Origin: Bacillus zhangzhouensis
Lineage (GTDB): Bacteria; Bacillota; Bacilli; Bacillales; Bacillaceae
Length of the DNA stretch: 64,000 nt
Reading direction: 5' to 3'
Assembly (NCBI GenBank): GCA_025809375.1
Contig: CP099514.1
Coordinates: 1,860,001 to 1,924,000, forward strand
Made by a program: the position numbers and the translations under genes. The notes beneath the pieces are model-generated. The model had not been told where the DNA came from. It saw only the letters and a list, made by a program, of their open reading frames with translations, and searched no databases. Of the stretch, positions 15,558 through 25,701 are shown piece by piece (position 1 is the stretch's first letter; every line of letters starts with the position of its first letter).

Positions 15558-17189
15558 TTAGTTCTTACTGGATCTGCATGCACTCTCTAATAAAGCATGA
15601 ATCGTTGATTCTAGTAGTTCTGGCAAAATGCCAAAAGAGAACGGGACGTGCAGCCGTTCTGTCCATTTGTGCGGGTCCTTTCCTAGTGGACCCACGTTGA
15701 TGACTGGAACGTAAAGGGCTTCCTTTTCTCCTTGCGGTAAAGAATAGCCTTTTTGATAAAGCGGCATATTGGCTGTGTAATGACCTACCTCCTGTTTTTC
15801 GAGCTGCAAGTAACTTAAATCAGACAATCCCGGAAAATATTTCACTTCCTCTACTTCCAGTCCATACACCTCTTTTGCCTCTTTTTGAACCTTCTTTAAT
15901 GTCTTCTGAATATGCGAATCTTCTGTTGAGGACACAGAAGGATAAAATGGCGGACTATAAAATAGAACAATCAGCGGTCCTTCTTCCTTACAAAGCGTCG
16001 TCAGTTCCGAGACAATTTTCGTTGAAAAATCGCGATCTCCAAGCTCACCTCGGTTGGCGAATGCATAGTTGACAATGCGCTCGACTTCCTGTTCACCAGA
16101 GCGTTTTGCAGCTTTTTGATACAGCTCGTGATACGTGAGAACCGTAACCTGAGTGTCAATTGGTGTAAAGTGTTTAAAGCGCTGAAAATCAGCTGTTTTT
16201 TGCTGAAGATTCGCCTCGATTTGGTCTGCTGCTTGTTTCGCAGTATCATAGAGAAGGCCGTGCAGTTCTTCACTTGAACGTTTCATCATGAGCACATTAA
16301 ATAAAGATACGGCTGTGTGAGGTGTTTGAACGGAATAGGCTTCTTTTAAGTCCTTTTGCATTAAGTTCGTTGGAGGCGGTGTTACTTCACCATCTACTTC
16401 CTCACAATAATCACTATTGAGCTCTAACAGCCGGTTTAGTTCAGATACCATAAAATTCGCATTTAAGCCTGAGAAAGGCTCTCCTACATGCGTTTCAATC
16501 CCTTTACAGAAAAATCCGGCTAATATCTTTCCTATACTCCCTGTATACATATAAAGATGTTCATCCCCTGGATATTTTTCAAACATGGGCTCACTGTTTA
16601 AACACGCGGTATAGTCAAGGTCATATTTTTCTTTAAGCTCTTTTAGTTTCGGCACAGCCTCAAGCATCCCTTGTGAATTCACTTCTTCATCAGGGACTGT
16701 GACGAGCAGGACATTTCCATCAAATGTTTCTGTCATCGCTCTTTCCAGCATAGAAAGCTGCACGGTGAGACCTGCTTTCATATCCATGGCTCCTCTTCCA
16801 AACAACCAGTCGCCTGAAGCAAGGTCCTCTCTTGCTCTCTTTGGAAGAAGCACACTTTTTTGCGAAAAGGATGCCATTAACTCTTCAGGCTTGCATGCCA
16901 TGTTTTGAAATTCGCCGTAATCTTCTGTATCGACTACATCAAAGTGACTAAGAAGCAGCACGGTACGCGGCAGTGTACTGCTCTTTACAAGTGCCGTTAA
17001 ATAAGACCGGCCATCTTTCATCGGATGCAAAGCCAAATGATCAGGGTTCTGCTCAAAATAAGGCCGCTCCCTTAGCAAGTAATATAAATATTCCGCTAAT
17101 GCCACTTCTCCTGTTGTACCCGATATGCTTTCATACTGCATAAGAGCTGTCAGGAGCTCCTTTAATTCACTCTCTGTTTGCCATTTCAT
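15558..17189 (-). CDS. yqjN: M20-family metallopeptidase YqjN (RocB-like)
   Basis: A 543-residue zinc hydrolase of the M20 family. LLLSHFDVVDTEDYG near residue 85 carries the first metal His/Asp, GRGAMDMKAGL near 140 the bridging Asp, and PDEEVNSQG near 175 the catalytic Glu pair. The length and the large insertion (residues about 200-430) match the RocB/YqjN subgroup linked to arginine catabolism; the substrate is not established. GGGGGAG lies 7 bases before the ATG. It is divergent from namA. Confidence 0.88.
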   Translation of the reverse strand: MKWQTESELKELLTALMQYESISGTTGEVALAEYLYYLLRERPYFEQNPDHLALHPMKDGRSYLTALVKSSTLPRTVLLLSHFDVVDTEDYGEFQNMACKPEELMASFSQKSVLLPKRAREDLASGDWLFGRGAMDMKAGLTVQLSMLERAMTETFDGNVLLVTVPDEEVNSQGMLEAVPKLKELKEKYDLDYTACLNSEPMFEKYPGDEHLYMYTGSIGKILAGFFCKGIETHVGEPFSGLNANFMVSELNRLLELNSDYCEEVDGEVTPPPTNLMQKDLKEAYSVQTPHTAVSLFNVLMMKRSSEELHGLLYDTAKQAADQIEANLQQKTADFQRFKHFTPIDTQVTVLTYHELYQKAAKRSGEQEVERIVNYAFANRGELGDRDFSTKIVSELTTLCKEEGPLIVLFYSPPFYPSVSSTEDSHIQKTLKKVQKEAKEVYGLEVEEVKYFPGLSDLSYLQLEKQEVGHYTANMPLYQKGYSLPQGEKEALYVPVINVGPLGKDPHKWTERLHVPFSFGILPELLESTIHALLESACRSSKN

Positions 17190-17329
17190 CCGTTCTCCCC
17201 CTTTGATGTCTCTATCTCTCCATTATACAAAAACGTGTATAAAAGCTATATTCTTTGAGCACCTTTTATGACGAAAGTTTGAATGGCTGTTATAATCGGC
17301 TATACAAACCCATGAGGAGGCGAAGGTAT

Positions 17330-18346
17330 TTGGAAACAAAACTTTTTTCACCTTGGACATTAAAAGGTGTTACACTGAAAAACCGTATCGTGATGTCCCC
17401 GATGTGTATGTATTCATCCTATGACCGTGATGGGAAATTACAGCCTTTCCACTTCACACATTATATTTCCCGTGCACAAGGTCAGGCTGGCCTCATTATG
17501 GTGGAAGCAAGTGCTGTATCCCCCGAGGGAAGAATTAGTGATCAAGACCTCGGGATTTGGAGCGATGAGCACATTGAAGGATTCGCTTCATTAAACGAAC
17601 AAATCAAAGCATACGGAACGAAGACAGCCATTCAGCTGGCCCATGCAGGACGTAAAGCTGAACTTGATGGGGACATTCTTGCACCATCAAGCATTCCATT
17701 TGATGAAACATCTAAAACCCCTGTCGAGATGTCTGTCGATCAAATCAAAGATACTGTTCAGGCGTTTCAGGATGCAGCTGTCCGGGCAAAAAAAGCGGGC
17801 TTTGACATCATTGAAATTCATGGAGCGCATGGCTATTTAATCAATGAATTTCTTTCCCCGCTGGCGAACCACCGAACAGACGACTATGGCGGTTCACCAG
17901 AGAATCGTTATCGTTTCTTAAGAGAAGTCGTTGATGCAGTCAATGAAGTATGGGACGGACCATTATTTGTCCGTGTGTCCGCTTCTGATTACACAACAAA
18001 AGGACTTGATATTGCTGATTATATTGGGATTGCCACCTGGCTCAAAGAGCAAGGCGTCGACTTAATCGATGTCAGCTCAGGGGCTGTCGTAAAAGCGAAA
18101 ATCAACCCATTCCCTGGCTATCAAGTGACCTTTGCAGAGAAAATTAAAGAAGGGGCCGGTATTCAAACAGGAGCTGTCGGTCTGATTACATCTGGTGTAC
18201 AGGCAGAGGAGATTTTACGAAATCAGCGGGCGGACTTAATCTTTATTGGCAGAGAATTTTTACGGAATCCATACTTTCCAAAAACAGCTGCTCAAGAACT
18301 TCGAACAACGATCGAAGGCCCGCGTCAATATGATCGCGCTTGGTAA
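17330..18346 (+). CDS. namA: NADPH dehydrogenase NamA (old yellow enzyme YqjM)
   Basis: An FMN ene-reductase that reduces alpha,beta-unsaturated carbonyls and nitro compounds, involved in electrophile detoxification. The start is TTG 17330, with GAGGAGG 9 bases upstream; this gives 338 residues, the B. subtilis YqjM length, and puts the FMN-tuning Cys at position 26 (MSPMCMYS), as in Yqj[15 protein letters not shown] near residues 163-176 supplies the substrate His pair, and the C-terminal QYDRAW holds the arginine finger reaching into the neighbouring active site. A TATAAT hexamer is at 17291. It has its own terminator. Confidence 0.94.
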   Translation: METKLFSPWTLKGVTLKNRIVMSPMCMYSSYDRDGKLQPFHFTHYISRAQGQAGLIMVEASAVSPEGRISDQDLGIWSDEHIEGFASLNEQIKAYGTKTAIQLAHAGRKAELDGDILAPSSIPFDETSKTPVEMSVDQIKDTVQAFQDAAVRAKKAGFDIIEIHGAHGYLINEFLSPLANHRTDDYGGSPENRYRFLREVVDAVNEVWDGPLFVRVSASDYTTKGLDIADYIGIATWLKEQGVDLIDVSSGAVVKAKINPFPGYQVTFAEKIKEGAGIQTGAVGLITSGVQAEEILRNQRADLIFIGREFLRNPYFPKTAAQELRTTIEGPRQYDRAW

Positions 18347-18357
18347 AAGCTCATAGA

Positions 18358-18396
18358 AAAAAAGGTGTCTATTTTTTGAAATAGGCATCTTTTTTG
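18358..18396 (+). terminator. Terminator of namA
   Basis: A long imperfect stem, AAAGGTGTCTATTT / AAATAGGCATCTTT, is followed by T5 immediately after namA. Confidence 0.8.
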
Positions 18397-18405
18397 TTTT
18401 TAAGA

Positions 18406-18431
18406 GAAACATATCTGCTTTTTGTGTCGTC
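18406..18431 (+). promoter_or_regulatory. ECF sigma (SigM-type) promoter of yqjL
   Basis: GAAAC, 17 bases, CGTC: the hallmark of extracytoplasmic-function sigma promoters in Bacillus, 36 bases before the yqjL start. B. subtilis yqjL is known to belong to the SigM regulon. Confidence 0.7.
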
Positions 18432-18466
18432 TTTTAGCTAAAGAACCACTTAGAGGAGATGGAAGC

Positions 18467-19231
18467 ATGAATTCGGCAATGATTGAAAAAATATATCATA
18501 TAGATGGACATCACTTTTATACAAAACATCGTCAAGGCAAAAGGCAAGCCACGATTATCTTTGAAGCAGGCTACGGCATTTCTAGTGATACGTGGTCAAA
18601 TATGGTCCATGATATTGACGCAGAGCTTGGGGTTTTCTTATACGACCGTTTAGGAAATGGAAAGAGCAGTGAGAGCGGTGAAGGAAGAACCTTGCATGAC
18701 CTCGCTGATGATTTAGATAAGCTGTTGAAAGAAGCCAATATTCAGCCGCCATTTCTCATTGTCGCTCACTCATTTGGCTCTCTTGTCAGCCGGTTATGGG
18801 CTAGCCGCAGAGGAGATGATGTCATTGGCATGGTGCTGTTAGACCCAGCAAGTGAGGAACAAGAACAGGTGATTTTGCCGCTTTTATCAAAGGAAGAACG
18901 CGCTTCATATATGGCGCAGTTTACAGCAGAATGTACGCATGAGGACTTTCAGCAAATGTTAAGCACAATCAAAGAGGAGCAAACCCATTATGGAATGATG
19001 CCGCTTCTTGTCATTTCATCAGGTAAGAGCCGATTGTTTCATCCCGCGCATGAAGCTTGGCTAAGGCTTCATAAACGCATGCTGTCTTTGTCATCCCAAA
19101 GCGGATGGATTCAGGCGAAAAACAGCTCGCACTATATTCATCATGATGAACCGCATATTGTACAGCTTGCCATCTATGATGTATGGTGCGCAGCCAAACA
19201 ACCTGTCTCCTATTATCAAACTGCCAATTAA
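18467..19231 (+). CDS. yqjL: Alpha/beta hydrolase YqjL
   Basis: A 254-residue cytosolic alpha/beta hydrolase; B. subtilis YqjL contributes to paraquat resistance, substrate unknown. YDRLGNGKSS precedes the nucleophile elbow VAHSFGSLVSR near residue 105; LLDPASEE and SSHYIHHDEP (catalytic His) follow. ATG 18467 is taken because GAGGAGATGG lies upstream; the longer frame from 18422 would begin inside the promoter. The ECF-type promoter predicts induction by cell-envelope or redox stress. Confidence 0.87.
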   Translation: MNSAMIEKIYHIDGHHFYTKHRQGKRQATIIFEAGYGISSDTWSNMVHDIDAELGVFLYDRLGNGKSSESGEGRTLHDLADDLDKLLKEANIQPPFLIVAHSFGSLVSRLWASRRGDDVIGMVLLDPASEEQEQVILPLLSKEERASYMAQFTAECTHEDFQQMLSTIKEEQTHYGMMPLLVISSGKSRLFHPAHEAWLRLHKRMLSLSSQSGWIQAKNSSHYIHHDEPHIVQLAIYDVWCAAKQPVSYYQTAN

Positions 19232-19237
19232 AGCACA

Positions 19238-19277
19238 AAACTCCTTGACCCGTTATGAGTCAAGGAGTTTCTTTTAT
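19238..19277. terminator. Bidirectional terminator between yqjL and the aminotransferase gene
   Basis: The stem AAACTCCTTGAC / GTCAAGGAGTTT with a 9-base loop lies between convergent genes and has T-rich ends. Confidence 0.85.
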
Positions 19278-20585
19278 TTATGCCGTTGGAGCAGATTGAC
19301 TTTTTTTAGAAAGCAGCTTTTCAATGCTGACAAGCTGAACACATAATGTAAAGATGTTCATCGCCTGCTCTAGTTCTTCAAGTGCTGGGAATGTTGGTGC
19401 AATGCGAATGTTACGATCTAGCGGATCTTTTCCATATGGATAAGTTGCACCTGCACCTGTCATTGTGACACCTGCTTCTTTTGCTTTTTGCACAACAGCT
19501 TTTGCACAATGATCAAGTGTATTTAAACTAATAAAATAACCGCCATTTGGCTTGTGCCATTCAGCGATGTCTTTCCCGCCAAGTTTTTCATCAAGAATGG
19601 AGAGAACGAGGTCAAATTTCGGCTTAATGATCGCTGCATGCTTTTTCATATGTTCCTTTAAACCTTCTGGATTTTGGAAGAAACGAAGATGTCTTAGTTG
19701 ATTGATTTTGTCTGGTCCGATTGTTTGAATCGATAATTGTTTTTGAGTGAAGCTCACATTGTCAGGACTAGACGCCATCAGTGCAACACCTGAGCCTGGG
19801 AATGTCATTTTAGACGTAGACGCAAACATAAACACACGGTTCGGGTATCCTGCCTCTTCTACTGCTTGAAAAATATCTTTTAACGTATCAGGTGTATCCG
19901 TTAGATGGTGGACTGCATATGCATCATCCCAAAAAATTCGGAAGTCGTCTGCTTTTGTTGTCATTGAAGCCAGGCGGTCAACGACTTCATCTGAATATGT
20001 AATGCCGTCTGGATTGCTATATTTCGGTACACACCAAATGCCTTTAATCGCTTCATCTTCTGCGACCAATTTTTCTACTTGATCCATATCAGGTCCATCA
20101 GCCTTCATATCAACCGTAATCATCTCTATGTTAAATAGCTCACAAATGGCAAAGTGACGGTCATACCCTGGGCTTGGTGCAAGGAATTTTACCTTTGGCA
20201 GCTCTCCCCAAGGTGTTTTGCTGTCACATACACCGTGAGTCATCGCACGTGCAATGGTATCATGCATCATATTCAGGCTTGAATTACCGCCGATGATGAT
20301 GTGTTCTGGCTTTAAATTGAGTACTTCTGCAAAAAATTTCTTCGTTTCAGGAAGGCCTGTCAATCCGCCATAGTTTCGCACATCTGTGCCATCCTCAGCT
20401 GTCATGGCATCCTTTGATGTCACAACATCAAGCATGCCCATAGACAAATCGAGCTGTTTTGGTGAAGGCTTCCCTCTAGACATGTCTAAGTGCAAGTTTT
20501 TACTTTTGTAAGTTTCATACTCATTTTGTAGTGCCACATATAGGTCATTCAATTCTGCTTCACTTAACGCTGTAAAACCGCTCAT
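19278..20585 (-). CDS. PLP-dependent aminotransferase (aspartate aminotransferase-like, type Ic)
   Basis: A fold-type I aminotransferase of 435 residues, similar to the atypical aspartate aminotransferases of actinobacteria (PF12897-type). The PLP-binding Lys is in STSKMTFPGSG near residue 257; RNYGGLTGLPE, SPGYDRHF, PKYSNPDGITYSDE, WDDAYAVHHL and NIRIAPTFP complete the active site. It probably interconverts aspartate or another amino acid with its 2-oxo acid. GGGAGG lies about 12 bases before the ATG. The gene is an addition between yqjL and rnz relative to B. subtilis, single, with its own terminator. Confidence 0.83.
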   Translation of the reverse strand: MSGFTALSEAELNDLYVALQNEYETYKSKNLHLDMSRGKPSPKQLDLSMGMLDVVTSKDAMTAEDGTDVRNYGGLTGLPETKKFFAEVLNLKPEHIIIGGNSSLNMMHDTIARAMTHGVCDSKTPWGELPKVKFLAPSPGYDRHFAICELFNIEMITVDMKADGPDMDQVEKLVAEDEAIKGIWCVPKYSNPDGITYSDEVVDRLASMTTKADDFRIFWDDAYAVHHLTDTPDTLKDIFQAVEEAGYPNRVFMFASTSKMTFPGSGVALMASSPDNVSFTQKQLSIQTIGPDKINQLRHLRFFQNPEGLKEHMKKHAAIIKPKFDLVLSILDEKLGGKDIAEWHKPNGGYFISLNTLDHCAKAVVQKAKEAGVTMTGAGATYPYGKDPLDRNIRIAPTFPALEELEQAMNIFTLCVQLVSIEKLLSKKSQSAPTA

Positions 20586-20721
20586 CTTTGATTGTGCCTC
20601 CCGTATTTCATAGTTTGATTCGTCATTTGTTTTTCTTCACCATTTTACCACTACCTGAAATAAAGCGTCATCATAAACATCAAAAAAATCACACAACTTA
20701 TTTTGACGATTCATCGAATTT

Positions 20722-21651
20722 TTACTGGCTGCGTTCAATGGAGAAAGAAGAGAAATCATGTGCAGCTTCTGTCAGCGGGAATATATCGCGGGCTTCTTTC
20801 AACAGTTGTTTCAGTGCGTCTTCTCCTTGGTAACGTGCACTTATATGGGTCAAAATGAGCCTTTTTGCACCTGCTTCCTGTGCTGTTTTCGCTGCTTGTT
20901 CTGTTGTGCTGTGATAATAATTGTAGGCTAAATCTGCATCTTCTTTGCCGAATGTTGCTTCATGGACTAATACATCCGCATGTTTGGCAAGCCTTGATAT
21001 ATTCTCACACAAACGGGTATCTCCTGAAAATGCAACGATTCTCCCTTTTTTAGAGGGTTCCAAATAATCGGTTCCATCGATGATTCTTCCATCTTCAAGT
21101 GTCACGGTTTCTCCGTTTTTCAACTTCTGATACAAAGGTCCAGGTTTTATACCGATTTCTTTTAAGTCGTCAGCTTTTAATGCACCAGGCATATCTTTTT
21201 CCACAACCCGATAGCCGTAAGCTGGAATCCCGTGAGAGACTCTTCTTGCTTCTACTTGAAAGGTATCATCTTCAAAGACGATCCCTTCATCTATTTCTAT
21301 GATATGCAGCGGATATGTCAAATGCGTTTGTGTAGCGGAAAGTGCTGCGTTCACAAAGGCCTTGATGCCCTTTGGTCCATAGATGGTCAATTCATCCTCC
21401 CCGCCTTGAAAGGATCTGCTGCCAAGGAGTCCCGGAAGGCCATATACATGATCACCGTGCATATGTGTGATAAATATTTTCTCGATCTTTCTCGGTTTAA
21501 TCGTTGTATGTAAGATTTGGTGCTGCGTTGCTTCTCCGCAATCAAAAAGCCACACTGCTTTTCTTTCTTCTAAAAGCTTTAGCGCTGTGCAAGTGACGTT
21601 TCTTGTTTTTGCAGGAATGCCTGCACCTGTTCCTAAAAAGAGCAGTTCCAT
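20722..21651 (-). CDS. rnz: Ribonuclease Z
   Basis: A zinc endonuclease that matures the 3' ends of CCA-less tRNA precursors. 309 residues with the MBL fold: [14 protein letters not shown] at the start, the zinc motif [14 protein letters not shown] near residue 62, FSGDTR and the late [15 protein letters not shown] 7 bases before the ATG sets the start. It stands alone, divergent from zwf. The 222 bases to zwf hold no recognisable gene. Confidence 0.95.
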   Translation of the reverse strand: MELLFLGTGAGIPAKTRNVTCTALKLLEERKAVWLFDCGEATQHQILHTTIKPRKIEKIFITHMHGDHVYGLPGLLGSRSFQGGEDELTIYGPKGIKAFVNAALSATQTHLTYPLHIIEIDEGIVFEDDTFQVEARRVSHGIPAYGYRVVEKDMPGALKADDLKEIGIKPGPLYQKLKNGETVTLEDGRIIDGTDYLEPSKKGRIVAFSGDTRLCENISRLAKHADVLVHEATFGKEDADLAYNYYHSTTEQAAKTAQEAGAKRLILTHISARYQGEDALKQLLKEARDIFPLTEAAHDFSSFSIERSQ

Positions 21652-21873
21652 TACTTTTCCTCCTAAAGCCGGTATACAATATCTTCATTCATATAGAATA
21701 CATGAAGACAAGGTAAATGTGAATTCAGCAGAATGTTTGAAAAAAGTGAAACGAGAGCAGAAAAAAGTCAAATCAAATGTTTGCTTTACGAACAATGAAC
21801 CTTTAAAATAAAGAAAATGTACATACATTCTCGGTTTTTACACCAATGCTACGAATAAAGTGAGGTACTTCTC

Positions 21874-23349
21874 GTGAATACAGAAACTAACAACCCTAAA
21901 GCAGTCATTGTCATTTTTGGTGCAACAGGAGACCTTGCCAAACGCAAGCTCTATCCTTCTATACATAGACTTTATCATAGCGGAAAGCTAGGTGATCAAT
22001 TCGCTGTTGTCGGAGTTGGACGCCGTCCGTGGTCTCATGAGGACCTCAGAGCTGTGGTAAAGGAATCTGTTTCTTCTGATGATGCAGAAGCGAAAACAGA
22101 GGAATTCATTTCACATTTCTATTATCACGATTTTGATGTATCAAGCCCTGCTTCGTATCAATCGCTTAACACGCTTCTAACAGGTCTTGAAGATACGTAC
22201 AGTATCCCAAATAACCGCATGTTCTATTTAGCTATGGCACCGGAATTCTTCGGAACGATTGCGAAATTCCTAAAGAGTGAGGGCGTATCAGAAACAACCG
22301 GCTGGTCACGACTTGTCATTGAAAAGCCATTTGGGCATGATCTGCCAAGTGCCAAAACATTAAATGAAGAAATTCGTGATGCATTCACAGAAGATCAAAT
22401 CTATCGTATTGATCACTATCTTGGTAAACAAATGGTTCAAAACATTGAGGTCATCCGCTTTGCCAATGCTATTTTTGAACCGCTTTGGACAAACCGCTAT
22501 ATCTCAAACATTCAAATTACATCCAGTGAATCATTAGGGGTTGAAGACCGGGCTCGGTATTATGAAAATTCTGGTGCACTAAGAGACATGGTCCAAAACC
22601 ATATGCTTCAAATGGTTGCCCTTTTAGCAATGGAACCGCCAATTAAACTTAATACAGAGGAAATCCGCAGCGAAAAACGGAAAGTATTGCGCGCTCTTCG
22701 CCCTTTCTCTAAAGATGAGGTCGATCAATTCTTTGTCCGCGGACAGTATGATTCTGGTACGATTGATGGCAGCGAGGTTCCTTCTTATCTGGAAGAGCAA
22801 AATGTTGACCCGAACTCAAACACAGAAACATTTGTGGCAGGGAAACTGCTGATTGATAACTTTAGATGGGCCGGGGTGCCATTTTACATTCGGACAGGAA
22901 AACGGTTAGAAAAAAAATCTACTCAAATCGTGGTTCAATTTAAAGACATTCCAATGAACCTGTACTATGGAAACGGGAATGCCATGCATCCAAACTTACT
23001 CGTCATTCACATTCAGCCAGATGAAGGCATCACCCTTCACCTGAATGCTCGCAAGCTGGATGGCGGCACGTATGCGAAACCGATTAAGCTCGACTACCAA
23101 ACAAACTATAACGACATCATGAATACACCAGAAGCATATGAAAAACTGATTCATGACTGCTTGCTAGGCGATGCGACAAACTTTGCTCACTGGGATGAAG
23201 TGGCACTTTCTTGGAACTTCGTTGATCCGATTTCTGAGAAATGGGCAGAAAGCAAAACATTAAAACCAAACTACCCTGCTGGTTCTATGGGACCGAAAGA
23301 AGCTGATGAGCTTCTCGAAAAAGATGGATACCATTGGTGGAATATATAA
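21874..23349 (+). CDS. zwf: Glucose-6-phosphate 1-dehydrogenase
   Basis: Oxidises glucose 6-phosphate to 6-phosphogluconolactone with NADP+, the entry to the oxidative pentose phosphate pathway. 491 residues; IFGATGDLAKRKLYPS binds the cofactor, VIEKPFGHD and RIDHYLGKQMVQN (the active-site signature with the catalytic His) follow. The start is GTG, with TGAGGT 8 bases upstream; no ATG fits. gndA, the next pathway enzyme, lies about 8 kb downstream on the other strand beyond an accessory block. Confidence 0.96.
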   Translation: MNTETNNPKAVIVIFGATGDLAKRKLYPSIHRLYHSGKLGDQFAVVGVGRRPWSHEDLRAVVKESVSSDDAEAKTEEFISHFYYHDFDVSSPASYQSLNTLLTGLEDTYSIPNNRMFYLAMAPEFFGTIAKFLKSEGVSETTGWSRLVIEKPFGHDLPSAKTLNEEIRDAFTEDQIYRIDHYLGKQMVQNIEVIRFANAIFEPLWTNRYISNIQITSSESLGVEDRARYYENSGALRDMVQNHMLQMVALLAMEPPIKLNTEEIRSEKRKVLRALRPFSKDEVDQFFVRGQYDSGTIDGSEVPSYLEEQNVDPNSNTETFVAGKLLIDNFRWAGVPFYIRTGKRLEKKSTQIVVQFKDIPMNLYYGNGNAMHPNLLVIHIQPDEGITLHLNARKLDGGTYAKPIKLDYQTNYNDIMNTPEAYEKLIHDCLLGDATNFAHWDEVALSWNFVDPISEKWAESKTLKPNYPAGSMGPKEADELLEKDGYHWWNI

Positions 23350-23359
23350 AATCATATAA

Positions 23360-23399
23360 AAAAAGAGCAGTCTCCCTTGGGGGTTCTGCTCTTTTTTTT
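23360..23399. terminator. Bidirectional terminator between zwf and gmuR-like gene
   Basis: The stem AAAGAGCAG / CTGCTCTTT is flanked by A and T runs and lies between convergent genes. Confidence 0.85.
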
Positions 23400-24120
23400 A
23401 ATGTCCTGTTTTCGTAATTTCAACCGTTGTAAAGTCAAACTTATCATAGCGATGATGGCTAAAGGAGTATTCAAACGGCCGTCCGGTGTTTAAATAAGCA
23501 ACCTGCTCGACTTCAAGTACAGGATCCGTTGGGTCACAGCCTAAATACTGCTGATCCAGATGATCTGACTTAGCCGCTCTGATTTTCTTGTGCGCTCCTG
23601 CTATTTTTAAATGAAGCTGATTTGAAATGTAGCCATAGATAGAACCAAGTAGAACCTCTTCATCTATCCCCTTAATGAGGTTGACAGGCATAAACGTTTT
23701 TTCTAATACATAAGGCTCTTCATCCACAAGACGGAGCCGGATGATGTCATAAACAGGAGTGGTTGAGCCAATGGAAAGGTGGGCTGCCACCTCTTCGCTT
23801 GGAAAATGGACATCAAAGTGAATGATTTGAGTCGTGACGTTTTTATCGGCCATGACTTTTGTAAACCCTTTATTTTCATGGCCTGATACATTGATTGCCC
23901 CCTGATTGAGTGCTGCCTTTACAATAAATGTACCGTGGCCTCTTTTTCTAAAGAGCAGACCTTCTGCAACGAGAAGATCGAGCGCACGCTTCATTGTCAT
24001 TCTGCTGCATTGAAATTCAGCGGCAAGCGAGTTTTCATCTGGAATGGGTTGATCTTCTGGATAATATGCTGTTCCTATTCGTTTTCTGATTTCTTCTGAA
24101 ATGAGTTCGTACTTCTTCAT
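23398..24120 (-). CDS. GntR/HutC-family regulator, GmuR-like
   Basis: A 240-residue sugar-responsive repressor: N-terminal winged helix (NSLAAEFQCSRMTMKRALDLL, HGTFIV, residues 1-70) and C-terminal UTRA effector domain (LRLVDEEPYVLEKTFMPV, VEQVAYLNTGRPFEYSFSHHRYDKF). It is the last gene of a B-A-C-D-R order identical to gmuBACDR of the B. subtilis glucomannan operon. The effector is probably a phosphorylated beta-glycoside. ATG 24120 is chosen with GGTGG upstream. A terminator lies between it and the glucosidase gene, so it may also be transcribed alone. The likely operator is the palindrome at 27766. Confidence 0.82.
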   Translation of the reverse strand: MKKYELISEEIRKRIGTAYYPEDQPIPDENSLAAEFQCSRMTMKRALDLLVAEGLLFRKRGHGTFIVKAALNQGAINVSGHENKGFTKVMADKNVTTQIIHFDVHFPSEEVAAHLSIGSTTPVYDIIRLRLVDEEPYVLEKTFMPVNLIKGIDEEVLLGSIYGYISNQLHLKIAGAHKKIRAAKSDHLDQQYLGCDPTDPVLEVEQVAYLNTGRPFEYSFSHHRYDKFDFTTVEITKTGH

Positions 24121-24252
24121 CTCACACCACCAACTGACTTGTTTATTCATAGCGTCTTCTTTCTAGAAAAAGCCTTCCTCTCATTCTACACTAAGGGATG
24201 TGAGCTTAAAAGGTGACAGCCATTTTTGTTTCATCCACTTACCGTCACATAA

Positions 24253-24291
24253 GAAAAATACTTGCCCTTTTCAAGGAAAGAGCAAGTATCT
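24253..24291 (-). terminator. Terminator after the 6-phospho-beta-glucosidase gene
   Basis: On the minus strand ATACTTGC pairs with GCAAGTAT across a long loop and is followed by TTTTT. It separates the glucosidase gene from the regulator. Confidence 0.7.
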
Positions 24292-24294
24292 TGA

Positions 24295-25701
24295 TTAAAA
24301 ACCGTTGTTCTTTGAAACCGATTGAAACCAGTATCCGCTTTTCTTAATCGTTCGTTTCCCGTCCTTTTGAAGATCAACTGAGACAAATCCATAACGATTT
24401 TTATATGCATTCGTCCAAGACCAGTTGTCCATAAACGTCCACAGATGATAACCTTTCACATTGCTTCCTTCTTGAATGGCTTGATACACCCATTTGAGAT
24501 GCTCAGAAATAAAGTCAATGCGGTAATCGTCATGAATCATTCCTTTTTCATCCATAAACCGCTCTTCTCCTTCGACACCCATGCCATTTTCAGATATAAA
24601 GCATTCAATATTATCATAGTCTGTCTGGACTTTTTTCAATATGTCGTAAATGCCCTTTTCATAGATTTCCCAGCCTCGGTACACATTCATTTTTCTTCCC
24701 GGCATCTCAAAAGAATCAAAATAATGGTTCGGCATAAATGGTGCTTGAGGATGCGGCATATGCTCTTTCGCTTTCACTCTTCTTGGCTGATAATAGTTGA
24801 TGCCAAGAAGATCAATCGTATTCTCTTGAATGAGCTCAAGGTCCCCTTCTTCCATACTTGGTATAAAGCCTTCTTTCTTTAAGACTTCTACTAGTTTTTC
24901 AGGGAAATGCCCTTTCACTGCAGGATCTAAGAAGGAACGGTTAAAGAAAGCATCGGCCATCTCTGCTGCTTCTACATCACGCGGATTCTGGCTTCGCGGG
25001 TACGAAGGGGTCAAGTTTAGGATGATGCCAATTTTACCGCCTTGCTGCATCTCTTTATAAGCCGCAATCGCCTTAGCATTTGATAAAAGTTCATGAAAAC
25101 CGACCTGTACAGCCTTTTGGAAATCGACTTCGTTTGGATAATGAAAGCTATACATATATCCGCCTTCTACAGGAACAATCGGTTCGTTATGGGTAAACCA
25201 TTTTTTCACCCGGTCGCCAAATAATTGGAAGCATAATGCCGCATAGCTGACATAATCGTCGACCACCTGTCTGTTCACCCAGCCGCCTTTTTCCTGCAGC
25301 GCCATTGGCATATCGAAATGGTACAGGTTCACAAATGGCTCGATATCATGTGCAATCAGTTCATTGATCACATTATTGTAAAAAGACACCGCTTCTTCAT
25401 TGACGGCACCTCTTCCTTCCGGTAAAAGGCGTGACCATGAAATCGATAGCCGAAATGAATTGTGGCCAATTTCTTTCATTAGACGGATATCCTCTTTATA
25501 TTTTCGATAAAATTGAGATGTGACGTTTGGTCCTATTCCATCATAAAAACGAGTCGGCTCTTGTTCAAACCAATGATCCCAAATGTTCGGTCCCTTTCCA
25601 TCTCCAGGGACGCTGCCTTCTGTCTGCGTCGCAGAAGCAGAAGATCCCCACCAGAAACCTTTTGGAAATGTATATGATTGCTTTTTAGTTTCCATCGACA
25701 T
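24295..25701 (-). CDS. 6-phospho-beta-glucosidase (GH1), GmuD-like
   Basis: Hydrolyses phosphorylated beta-glycosides delivered by the adjacent PTS, releasing glucose 6-phosphate. 468 residues of glycoside hydrolase family 1: FPKGFWWGSSASATQTEG at the start, the acid/base Glu in THNEPIVP near residue 175 and the nucleophile Glu in FISENGMG near 370. ATG 25701 with GGAG 9 bases upstream is preferred over GTG 25719. The start overlaps the EIIC gene by 17 bases, a sign of translational coupling. The exact aglycone or disaccharide cannot be told. Confidence 0.88.
   Translation of the reverse strand: MSMETKKQSYTFPKGFWWGSSASATQTEGSVPGDGKGPNIWDHWFEQEPTRFYDGIGPNVTSQFYRKYKEDIRLMKEIGHNSFRLSISWSRLLPEGRGAVNEEAVSFYNNVINELIAHDIEPFVNLYHFDMPMALQEKGGWVNRQVVDDYVSYAALCFQLFGDRVKKWFTHNEPIVPVEGGYMYSFHYPNEVDFQKAVQVGFHELLSNAKAIAAYKEMQQGGKIGIILNLTPSYPRSQNPRDVEAAEMADAFFNRSFLDPAVKGHFPEKLVEVLKKEGFIPSMEEGDLELIQENTIDLLGINYYQPRRVKAKEHMPHPQAPFMPNHYFDSFEMPGRKMNVYRGWEIYEKGIYDILKKVQTDYDNIECFISENGMGVEGEERFMDEKGMIHDDYRIDFISEHLKWVYQAIQEGSNVKGYHLWTFMDNWSWTNAYKNRYGFVSVDLQKDGKRTIKKSGYWFQSVSKNNGF

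Noticed and set aside
24445-24882. A 145-codon frame antisense to the GH1 gene
   Set aside because: Shadow of the 6-phospho-beta-glucosidase gene; it reads as its complement without features of its own.
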